Shown here: positions 6,540 through 11,650 of the stretch, piece by piece
How the letters are laid out: each line of letters starts with the position of its first letter
How positions within the stretch are numbered: the stretch's first letter is position 1
DNA from: Gammaproteobacteria bacterium RIFCSPHIGHO2_12_FULL_63_22
GTDB taxonomy: Bacteria; Pseudomonadota; Gammaproteobacteria; Xanthomonadales; Xanthomonadaceae
Reading direction: 5' to 3'
DNA length: 41,301 nucleotides
Assembly (NCBI GenBank): GCA_001801685.1
Contig: MGYJ01000098.1
Location: 1-41,301, forward strand
Program-made: the position numbers and the translations under genes
The notes under the pieces: generated by a model
The model's database searches: none
The model's input: only the letters and a program-made list of their open reading frames with translations
Told to the model about the DNA's origin: nothing

Positions 6540-6815
6540 TCACTCGTCCCACATATCGAGGTCGCTGCACACTGCGTCCATGCCGGGCCTCGCCCTGTAG
6601 GCGCAAAAATCGCCTTCGTGAATCCCAGTCACTTTCCGGTAAGCCTGCCCCGGCAAAATGCGCCACTTGTCAGCCTCTGCGGCCTCGACCATCAGCCGCT
6701 GCTCGCTCGTCTCGCATTCGGCAACGGTGTAGCCAGCGCGTCGCCACTGTTCACTAGCGTCGCAGCGGTAATGCTTTTTCGCTATCACGATCTTGTCAGT
6801 AAAAACCCGTTCCAT
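6540..6815 (-). CDS. Cassette 5: hypothetical phage-type protein, 91 aa
   Basis: A 91-residue protein starting at 6815 with a perfect GGAGG five bases upstream. The N-terminal AKKHYRCDASEQW stretch (about 12-25) resembles small phage proteins that bind metal or nucleic acid through a short Cys/His motif. Later parts include KWRILPGQAYRKVTGIHEGDF, a strand-rich region. The stop is 5 bp from R' of attC4. Function unknown. Confidence 0.75.
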   Translation of the reverse strand: MERVFTDKIVIAKKHYRCDASEQWRRAGYTVAECETSEQRLMVEAAEADKWRILPGQAYRKVTGIHEGDFCAYRARPGMDAVCSDLDMWDE

Positions 6816-6816
6816 C

Positions 6817-7107
6817 TCAACCTCCGTGCATAACTGTGTTTTCGAGGGGACTCGCCGCAAGCGGCTCACCCCTCAAAACGGCGTTAGGGGCTTCCGGCAA
6901 TGGCATCCAATGCGTAGCCTTGCAAGCGCCGTCTGTGTAGTTCGTCGCGTCCATGCCGGGCGGTATCGTTTCTTCCCAGCATCCTTCGTCGCGTGGCACT
7001 CCGCGCTTGATCTCTATCGGGTCATCGTTCGTTCTTTCGGCCAGCGGGCGGTACAGCAAAATTCGAGTTCCGTCCTTTGGTGCGGTTTCAATCGGTTGCC
7101 ATTCCAT
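6817..7107 (-). CDS. Cassette 6: DUF551-like phage protein
   Basis: A 96-residue ORF with AGGAAAG before the ATG. It opens with MEWQPIETAPKDGTRILLY and has THWMPLPEAP (about 65-74), the signature of the DUF551 family common in phages. The family's function is unknown. The final ~22 residues (NAVLRGEPLAASPL...) are translated from attC5, and the stop lies beyond it, between attC5 and the start of the gene in cassette 5. Confidence 0.85.
   Translation of the reverse strand: MEWQPIETAPKDGTRILLYRPLAERTNDDPIEIKRGVPRDEGCWEETIPPGMDATNYTDGACKATHWMPLPEAPNAVLRGEPLAASPLENTVMHGG
6828..6889 (+). other. attC5 recombination site
   Basis: R'' GCATAAC (6828-6834), L'' TTTTCGAGGGG, L' CCCCTCAAAA, R' GTTAGGG (6883-6889). 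The only difference between L'' and the complement of L' is the extra C. Cassette edges match over 9 nt (GTGCATAAC). R' ends in G instead of the usual pyrimidine. Confidence 0.88.
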
Positions 7108-7132
7108 CGTTCTTTCCTTTCTCCGTAGTGCC

Positions 7133-7189
7133 TTCTAACCCGGCGCTCAACCCGGACGCCTATCGGCGCCGGTTAGCTCTGCGTTGGGC
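7133..7189 (+). other. attC6 recombination site
   Basis: R'' TTCTAAC (7133-7139), L'' TCAACCCGG (7147-7155), L' CCGGTTA (7169-7175), R' GTTGGGC (7183-7189), which fits GTTRRRY exactly. 57 bp. R'' does not fully match the left edge of its cassette, so this junction may be recombinant or degraded. Confidence 0.9.
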
Positions 7190-7509
7190 CTCACCGCGCG
7201 GCAGTGGTAGCACAACGGATCACCCGCGCAGCGACGAGCATCCTCATTCACCGACAGCCAGTCGGTGTCCTCCACTACTTCACGGTTGCACTCCGGGCAT
7301 TGCCACACCAGTTGCACCCCGCCGTCCTCTCCGCGCAGCCGCATTCCTGTCTCGTTTGCCAATCCCATGTCTCCCCTCGCGCGGTCGCAGCCAACGCACC
7401 TCGCGCAGGCGTCCGGGCCAATTCGGTTGCCGGCCGCATCGGTGGCGTCGCCGGTCATCAGGCGCAGCCTGCATCCGTTCTTCCTGGCGTGCCTTGCGTA
7501 ATCAAACAT
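7147..7509 (-). CDS. Cassette 7: zinc-finger-like hypothetical protein
   Basis: A 120-residue ORF with CGGAG upstream of the ATG at 7509. It has several cysteine pairs: CARCVGC near residue 35, CPECN near 70 and CAGDPLCYHC near 94-103, suggesting one or two zinc ribbons. No family recognised. The last ~14 residues (RPNAELTGADRRPG) are encoded by attC6 and the stop lies in the attC6 L'' arm. Leftward, with the phage operon. Confidence 0.75.
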   Translation of the reverse strand: MFDYARHARKNGCRLRLMTGDATDAAGNRIGPDACARCVGCDRARGDMGLANETGMRLRGEDGGVQLVWQCPECNREVVEDTDWLSVNEDARRCAGDPLCYHCRAVRPNAELTGADRRPG

Positions 7510-7533
7510 GCTCTCGCTCCGTAGCTATATGAG

Positions 7534-7619
7534 GCCCAACCCTACGGTCGACCTCGCTCCCTTCGGTCGCTGGACCTCGCGCATAAGGCCGCGCGAGGCC
7601 GGTCACCTACACGTTGGAG
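7534..7619 (+). other. attC7 recombination site
   Basis: R'' GCCCAAC (7534-7540), R' GTTGGAG (7613-7619), 86 bp. It shares the flanks AACCCTACGGTC and ACCTACACGTT with attC2, so the two are close relatives. Cassette edges match perfectly over 11 nt (TGAGGCCCAAC against the R' of attC6). Confidence 0.88.
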
Positions 7620-7658
7620 GGCTTGGAACCGCCCTCGGAATTTTGTTGCAAAAAGCTC

Positions 7659-7687
7659 TTGACTATTGGTGCATGATGCACTATTAT
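7659..7687 (+). promoter_or_regulatory. Sigma-70 promoter with built-in operator, cassette 8
   Basis: TTGACT (7659-7664) and TATTAT (7682-7687) are 17 bases apart, a strong consensus promoter. The spacer contains the perfect palindrome GTGCATGATGCAC (7669-7681), placed to let a bound protein block polymerase. It faces right, toward the only rightward genes of the array. Confidence 0.8.
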
Positions 7688-7732
7688 TAAGTCATCGGTA
7701 GCGCAGGGCCGCCGAAAACCAAGGAGCGCAAA

Positions 7733-8005
7733 ATGACCACCTTCACCATCCCGCAAAAAATGTCCAACTCCGGCAGCATTCACGACATCGCTAGCGACAT
7801 GTTCGACCGCGACATCATCTTCGCCCCCGGCTGCAAGTACGCCGTCGTCCTCGCCAGCTACTACGGCGGCAAGGGCTACACCACGCATAAGACCGCCGCT
7901 GCCGCCGCCGCTGAGAGCCACAAGCAACGCGAGTACAGCCACACCGTCATCGACACCGAGGGCAACGAGTTCACCGCCTACTATGGCGACCTGGTTGCAA
8001 AATGA
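7733..8005 (+). CDS. Cassette 8 gene A: hypothetical protein, 90 aa
   Basis: A 90-residue protein with AAGGAG upstream. It has a mixed alpha/beta look with an aromatic core (KYAVVLASYYGGKGYTTHKT, about 36-55), an Ala-rich helix and a C-terminal strand region (HTVIDTEGNEFTAYYG). No family recognised. It overlaps the next gene by ATGA and is preceded by its own promoter and palindromic operator. A self-regulated two-gene cassette is typical of toxin-antitoxin or small defence modules, but neither role can be read from the sequence. Confidence 0.75.
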   Translation: MTTFTIPQKMSNSGSIHDIASDMFDRDIIFAPGCKYAVVLASYYGGKGYTTHKTAAAAAAESHKQREYSHTVIDTEGNEFTAYYGDLVAK

Positions 8006-8187
8006 CCGCCCGCCAATCCCGCGAGGTAACGCTCGCGGTTTCCCACCTCCAGCGCACCGGCTGCACGCCGGCTGCTGCGGCCCTGCGCTACGGCGTGGCA
8101 GTGTCCAGCGTCCGCCGTGCGCTTGCCCGCCTGGGCGTTGAGCCGCAGCCCGTGGGGCGTCCCGCGAAACAGCCGTCATCGGTCTAG
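8002..8187 (+). CDS. Cassette 8 gene B: small HTH protein
   Basis: A 61-residue basic protein. Residues about 8-42 (AVSHLQRTGCTPAAAALRYGVAVSSVRRALAR) read as a helix-turn-helix of the resolvase/homeodomain-like kind, followed by a short Pro-rich tail (PVGRPAKQP). It could bind the palindrome at 7669-7681 and autoregulate the pair. The ATGA overlap with gene A makes the two translationally coupled. Its stop lies just before R'' of attC8, as in a standard cassette. Confidence 0.65.
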   Translation: MTARQSREVTLAVSHLQRTGCTPAAAALRYGVAVSSVRRALARLGVEPQPVGRPAKQPSSV

Positions 8188-9150
8188 CCCTCCAACAACC
8201 GCATCGAGCGGGACCGTGCGCGATGAGGCCGCGCCCGGCCCCTCATGCGGAGCGTTCGCCATCACAAAGACGGCCGCGACTTGCGGGACGATCGCATTCC
8301 CGTAGGCGCGCAGTCGTCCCACTCTGTTCTGTACCCCATGAGCCAGCGGGAAAAGGCCGGGTTGAGTTGGCCGGGCTTTCCCGTCGCTGCACTCGATCCA
8401 TTCGAGATCGGCCCAGGCGCCAAGGTGTAGGCTTGTTCGCTCAGCGGCTTGCCCCTCGCTTGTTCCGCTCGGCCCGCCAGAAATTCCGCGGAACCACTCG
8501 CGCTGTGCCAGTCCCTCGTTGCCGGCGTCGCCCAGCGCGCAAATTTCACCGCGTGCTCCAACTGTGCCGCATGCTTCCGGCCGTCTTTTGTTCGTCCGGT
8601 CGCGTCCATTTTCTCCGTGGACATCGATCTTCCGCCGTTCGGGCAGTTCGGCGTGGGCCACCCAGAAAAGCCGTTGCCGTCGGTGGGGGGCGCCGACGCT
8701 GCAAGCCGGCAAATCTGCCGCCGCAGCGGCGTAGCCTGCGTCTTCCAGGTCAGCGCAAACATGGTCGAGCCAAGCGAGTCCAGCAGCGCCGGCAACCTGT
8801 TCACCAAAGACTGTTGCAGGTCTGCGCTCGCCGATGAGCCGGAAGAACGCAGGCCATAGGTGGCGCTCATCGTCGCTGCCACGCTGCTTGCCTGCGGCGC
8901 TGAACGGCTGGCAGGGGCAAGAGCCTGTCCAAACAGGTCGGCCATCGGGCCAGCCGGCGAGACGCAGGGCGGCGCTCCAGCCTCCGATGCCGGCGAAGAA
9001 ATGGCACTGCTCGTAGCCTCGTAGGTCATCGATCGTAACTTCCAGAATTGAGCGTTCGTCCACATCGCCCGGCGCTATCAAGCCGCGCGCAATCAGGTTC
9101 CGTAGCCATTGGGCCGCGTAGGGGTCGAACTCGTTGTAGTAGGCTGGCAT
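8176..9150 (-). CDS. Cassette 9: DNA (cytosine-5) methyltransferase
   Basis: A 324-residue ORF with the C5 methyltransferase motifs in order: motif I FFAGIGGW (51-58) for AdoMet binding, motif IV PCQPFS (79-84) with catalytic Cys80, a motif VI variant GEQV (116-119) in place of ENV, motif VIII HRRQRLF (156-162), a target-recognition stretch, and motif [10 protein letters not shown] near residue 287. No restriction enzyme is nearby, so it most likely protects phage DNA from host restriction. The last ~25 residues (from about GPGAASS) run through attC8 into the preceding cassette. The family is common in phages. The ribosome site is weak. Confidence 0.92.
   Translation of the reverse strand: MPAYYNEFDPYAAQWLRNLIARGLIAPGDVDERSILEVTIDDLRGYEQCHFFAGIGGWSAALRLAGWPDGRPVWTGSCPCQPFSAAGKQRGSDDERHLWPAFFRLIGERRPATVFGEQVAGAAGLAWLDHVCADLEDAGYAAAAADLPACSVGAPHRRQRLFWVAHAELPERRKIDVHGENGRDRTNKRRPEACGTVGARGEICALGDAGNEGLAQREWFRGISGGPSGTSEGQAAERTSLHLGAWADLEWIECSDGKARPTQPGLFPLAHGVQNRVGRLRAYGNAIVPQVAAVFVMANAPHEGPGAASSRTVPLDAVVGGLDR
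8190..8260 (+). other. attC8 recombination site
   Basis: R'' CTCCAAC (8190-8196), L'' GCATCGAGCGGGACC, L' GGCCCCTCATGC, R' GTTCGCC (8254-8260). L'' has extra C and A bases compared with L'. CCCTCCAAC matches GTTGGAGGG at the left edge of the cassette over 9 nt. It resembles attC11 (shared CATCGAGCGGGACC). Confidence 0.88.
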
Positions 9151-9168
9151 AGGTCATCGCGTAGTGAT

Positions 9169-9237
9169 GGCGAACACGTCGCTCAACCGGACCTGTCGCA
9201 TAAAGCCGCGCCAGGCCGGTTACCTTGAACGTTATGC
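9169..9237 (+). other. attC9 recombination site
   Basis: R'' GGCGAAC (9169-9175), L'' TCAACCGG (9183-9190), L' CCGGTTA (9216-9222), R' GTTATGC (9231-9237). L'' has the extra C. The cassette edge match is the longest in the array: GTGATGGCGAAC (9164-9175) against 8254-8265, 12 of 12. Confidence 0.93.
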
Positions 9238-9530
9238 GTCGGTATCGGTTCGCCAGTCTCAGGATCGACCAGATACCCTCTGCATCGCTTGTCGTGGAAT
9301 CCGCTTACCCATCCGCACTCGTGGCATTTAGCCGCCATCACATCTGCAAAAGTCGGCGCTGGCGACACGGTAGCCCCAACCCGGCACATTCCTCGCGCTC
9401 CAGTTTTACTGGCACCGTGAAACGCCGCAACACCTTTTCCGTACCCATCATGCCATGCTTCTTGAAAGTGCTCCTTTACCTCGTCGCACTCCGCAGGCTT
9501 CATTTTCTTCCACCACTCGTCAAACGTCAT
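9183..9530 (-). CDS. Cassette 10: hypothetical protein starting MTFDEWW
   Basis: A 115-residue ORF. The N-terminus (MTFDEWWKKM...HFQEAWHDGYGKG) matches the opening of many small phage proteins of unknown function, and a central CHECGWVSGFHDKRC motif (about 69-83) suggests a zinc knuckle. The last ~17 residues (THNVQGNRPGAALCDRSG) come from attC9 and the stop lies in its L'' arm. GGAG precedes the ATG. Leftward, with the phage operon. Confidence 0.7.
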   Translation of the reverse strand: MTFDEWWKKMKPAECDEVKEHFQEAWHDGYGKGVAAFHGASKTGARGMCRVGATVSPAPTFADVMAAKCHECGWVSGFHDKRCRGYLVDPETGEPIPTHNVQGNRPGAALCDRSG

Positions 9531-9555
9531 TCCCGTGTCTCCGTAGTTGCCAGCG

Positions 9556-9611
9556 CTCTAACTAATCATTCCACCAGCCGCGCAGCGGTCCGGTGAATTC
9601 AAACGTTCGGC
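9556..9611 (+). other. attC10 recombination site
   Basis: R'' CTCTAAC (9556-9562), R' GTTCGGC (9605-9611), 56 bp. L'' ATTCCACC and L' GGTGAAT differ by the extra C on the left. R'' only partly matches the left edge of its cassette. Confidence 0.75.
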
Positions 9612-9615
9612 CCCA

Positions 9616-9900
9616 TCAATCGCGCGGCGGAGGTCCAAACTCATTTTCAACGGCACACACTGCACCCCACCAATATTCGTTAGGTTCAGTCCGGTCATTC
9701 CAGGGGGCGCGTTGGTACTTGCAAGCGTCTCCGTATCCCCGTCTGAAATCAAACGTTGGTCCGTCGTCGGAGAAGTCCGCAGAGTCGTACAAAAACGAGT
9801 GCGAGTCGGTAACCCCCAGTGCCTTACATGCGGCGTGAATCGTGCCACCTTGCCATCCCAGCAGCGTCATCAGGTTTTTGGTTCTGTCTTCTGCTTTCAT
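9616..9900 (-). CDS. Cassette 11 gene B: hypothetical phage protein, 94 aa
   Basis: A 94-residue protein with AAGGTGAG before the ATG. The N-terminal string RTKNLMTLLGWQGGTIHAACKALGV matches small phage proteins that begin with a helix followed by LIGWQGGTIH. Function unknown. It overlaps the upstream gene by ATGA (9897-9900), so cassette 11 is a two-gene cassette. The stop is about 5 bp from R' of attC10. Confidence 0.75.
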   Translation of the reverse strand: MKAEDRTKNLMTLLGWQGGTIHAACKALGVTDSHSFLYDSADFSDDGPTFDFRRGYGDACKYQRAPWNDRTEPNEYWWGAVCAVENEFGPPPRD

Positions 9901-10322
9901 GTCTCACCTTTCTGTGGCCCCACTAAGCCTGGGCCATAGAAAGGCAGGCGCATCGGAGGTATCACCGCAGACGCGCGACGAGCCTCCATCAACATCGCCG
10001 TCAGCTCCTGCGGCGTCTTCGGAACCCAAGAGCCGTGGCCTTTGCAGTCACGCGGAGAGTTCCGCCAGCACAGCACGCCGTCAACAATCGCTTCTTCGTA
10101 AATCATGGTTCTTTTCCTTTTCATGCCAGTTCCGTCGCTAGCCTTGGCGCAGCAATCTTCAGTTTGCTGCGCCTCCTGCCCGGCCTCGTAGCCAATCTGG
10201 TACGCCTCTCCGAGTTCCGGGTCGGCGTGTGGCGTCTTGCTCAGGTCAAGGCCATCGTTCGCCAACCCGTGCCCGTAGCCGGATTCGTAGCTGTTGCAGA
10301 TCATGAACACCTTGCTCGGCAT
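9897..10322 (-). CDS. Cassette 11 gene A: hypothetical protein, possible fusion
   Basis: A 141-residue ORF starting at 10322 with AAAGGAAG upstream; a longer in-frame start at 10439 lies across attC11 and is not favoured. Residues 1-65 (SYESGYGHGLANDG ... AYQIGYEAGQ) look like one small domain. Residues from about 68 (MKRKRTMIYEEAIVDGVLCWRNSP ... WVPKTPQELTAML) resemble a separate small phage protein with the VDGVLCWR motif. It may be a fusion of two small phage genes. No function recognised. Confidence 0.65.
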   Translation of the reverse strand: MPSKVFMICNSYESGYGHGLANDGLDLSKTPHADPELGEAYQIGYEAGQEAQQTEDCCAKASDGTGMKRKRTMIYEEAIVDGVLCWRNSPRDCKGHGSWVPKTPQELTAMLMEARRASAVIPPMRLPFYGPGLVGPQKGET

Positions 10323-10347
10323 TTCGTCTTCCTTTCCGGGCGCAGCC

Positions 10348-10416
10348 GCCCAACTAATCCATCGAGCGGGACCTTGCGCGGCTTCATGCGCAAGGCCGGC
10401 GACATCCACGTTAGCC
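10348..10416 (+). other. attC11 recombination site
   Basis: R'' GCCCAAC (10348-10354), R' GTTAGCC (10410-10416), 69 bp. A long hairpin is formed by CTTGCGC/GCGCAAG. It shares CATCGAGCGGGACC with attC8. R'' matches the left edge of its cassette at 6 of 7 bases. Confidence 0.82.
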
Positions 10417-10417
10417 A

Positions 10418-10582
10418 TCAATGCGCGTAACCAGCCCACGCTTCTGTTCCGGTCTTGCGAACGTCAGCAAGCGCCGCCTCTTGTTCGGCTTCTGTTGCGT
10501 AGTAGTCTGCTCCGTAACCGCAATCGTTTTCCCAAAACACGATGAACGGCTTTTCTTGGTTGCTTGTTTGTTGTGTTTGCAT
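10418..10582 (-). CDS. Cassette 12 gene B: small protein, 54 aa
   Basis: A 54-residue ORF with GGAG seven bases before the ATG at 10582. It has an N-terminal polar segment, an aromatic strand (PFIVFWENDCGYGADYYATE, about 12-31) and an Ala/Glu-rich helix. No family recognised. The stop codon is adjacent to R' of attC11, the tight packing typical of cassette genes. Confidence 0.65.
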   Translation of the reverse strand: MQTQQTSNQEKPFIVFWENDCGYGADYYATEAEQEAALADVRKTGTEAWAGYAH

Positions 10583-10603
10583 GTCGTATCTCCGTGGGTC
10601 GCC

Positions 10604-11584
10604 TTAGTCTTGCTCACGCGCCAGCACCTTGGCGATGACCTCGCGCAGCTCCCCCGCCGTATAGCCGTTCAGGCATTTGTCAATCTCGCTACGGAAGTGC
10701 TCCAGGTGGGGGTCTTCCGTCAGGTTCAAATGCGGTAGCCGCTGCACCAGATCCTCGATCTTGGATACCGTAGTCGCTTGGAATCGCGCATTTGGGTCGC
10801 CGAGCTTGGCGGCCAGGTGCGCCAAGGTATCCCGCATCTCCTGCCACACCGAAGCCATCGCATCCTGCGCGCAGCCCCGCACGGCGCTGTCGATTTCCTG
10901 GCGGATGCGCTCGGTCTCGTCTTGCCCGATCTCGACGCGAAAGTCGTTGGCCGTCACCGAACTCCATCCGGTGGCTGCCGCTTTCATGTACTCGTCTGGC
11001 GGGGTCAGGAATGCCGGAATTCGCCCCGCTGCCCAGGTGCGTGCTGATGAATCCTCGATCAACATTCCCCGTGCTCGCGCCCATCGCACGGTGTCACCCC
11101 ACTCGTTACCGCTGCTGGCGGTTGCGTCCTTCCCCATTGCGCCGTGCCCACGCATCACAGCCAGGCGCGCGCTATTTATGTCGCGTGGCTCGCCGGCCGT
11201 CAGCAATACGGCGAAGAGCATCAGCGCCTCGTCTCCATCCGTCGGGTCATCTGTCATCTCCAGCAGCGCCGGCCACCCGTCGCTCAAGCGGAACCGTCCG
11301 CAAGCGGCCGGCCCCTTAGCTAGTGCGTTGGGCCCCACCAGTGCCTCAGCACGTTCAACCGCCTCGCGATACCCATGCGACCAGTATTCGCGCGGCAGTT
11401 CAGCGCCGTCGTCGCCCTCTTGGTGGAACTTCAGCAGGCCGCGAGTCGCTGACACTATTTTCAAAGCATCGCGCATACCGCTTGCGCACGCCCTCAGTAG
11501 TCTGCTTCGCGATTCCGGGTCGTCGGTTTCCGGCTCTTCCGCCAGGCAGTCCAGCGTGTAGGCGTACTGCTCAAAAGATTGCAT
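10604..11584 (-). CDS. Chimeric ORF: interrupted phage gene joined through attC12 to a DUF3150-like cassette gene
   Basis: A 326-residue ORF with AAAGGA before the ATG. Residues 1-85 are phage backbone sequence, 86-104 are translated from attC12, and the rest belongs to cassette 12. The C-terminal half (RIRQEIDSAVRGCAQDAMASVWQ, then LPHLNLTEDP and a final helix) resembles the DUF3150 family found in phages. The cassette gene probably had its own start near the DEALM residues (about 117-121), where GACGAGG precedes an ATG. The backbone part joins in frame to the sequence left of the array. Whether the full chimera is made is unknown. Confidence 0.7.
   Translation of the reverse strand: MQSFEQYAYTLDCLAEEPETDDPESRSRLLRACASGMRDALKIVSATRGLLKFHQEGDDGAELPREYWSHGYREAVERAEALVGPNALAKGPAACGRFRLSDGWPALLEMTDDPTDGDEALMLFAVLLTAGEPRDINSARLAVMRGHGAMGKDATASSGNEWGDTVRWARARGMLIEDSSARTWAAGRIPAFLTPPDEYMKAAATGWSSVTANDFRVEIGQDETERIRQEIDSAVRGCAQDAMASVWQEMRDTLAHLAAKLGDPNARFQATTVSKIEDLVQRLPHLNLTEDPHLEHFRSEIDKCLNGYTAGELREVIAKVLAREQD
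11271..11333 (+). other. attC12 recombination site, degenerate R''
   Basis: R' GTTGGGC (11327-11333) fits GTTRRRY. L'' GCTCAAGCGG (11282-11291) and the L' arm CCCCTTAGC pair apart from extra bases in L''. The R'' position reads GGCCACC, lacking the AAC core, so this site may be poor or inactive on that side. It is the last attC; phage sequence resumes at 11328. Confidence 0.75.
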
Positions 11585-11605
11585 GTCAATCCTTTCTTCG
11601 TTGTA

Positions 11606-11639
11606 TTGTAGCTATCCGGGGTGAGAGAGGGAGCTACAA
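11606..11639. other. Stem-loop right of the array
   Basis: TTGTAGCT (11606-11613) pairs perfectly with AGCTACAA (11632-11639) around an 18-nt loop, in the gap between 11584 and 11651. It lacks a T-run, so it may be an attenuator or mRNA-processing stem rather than a terminator. No attC is visible here. Confidence 0.4.
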
Positions 11640-11650
11640 CACAGCGTAAC

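Larger units (their letters stand above)
4774..11327 (+). mobile_element. Integron-type gene-cassette array without integrase (CALIN)
   Basis: Twelve attC-like sites in one orientation split the segment into twelve cassettes, with cut points between G and TT of each GTTRRRY-like R' box at 4773, 5181, 5712, 6069, 6529, 6883, 7183, 7613, 8254, 9231, 9605, 10410 and 11327. In eight cassettes the left edge is perfectly complementary over 8-12 nt to the R'' box of the cassette's own attC, which is expected if each was once a circular cassette. No IntI or other tyrosine recombinase is encoded. Genes are leftward except in the cassette 7614-8254. The array interrupts a phage early operon between a replication gene and the helicase. 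Confidence 0.9.

Noticed and set aside
8223-8837. Rightward basic ORF across the methyltransferase
   Set aside because: Arg/Pro-rich antisense of a clear methyltransferase with intact motifs.
10677-11561. Rightward 294-residue ORF in the chimeric gene region
   Set aside because: Ser/Arg-rich antisense frame without ribosome site; the leftward frame has coherent helices and family motifs.
4764-11584. Integron integrase or other tyrosine recombinase inside or beside the array
   Set aside because: No ORF shows the R...H-x-x-R...Y catalytic pattern or the IntI-specific insert; the larger ORFs are accounted for by a methyltransferase and a DUF3150-like protein.
11585-11650. Another attC right of attC12
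   Set aside because: Only a simple 8-bp stem and an isolated GCGTAAC are present; no GTTRRRY partner or L''/L' pair.
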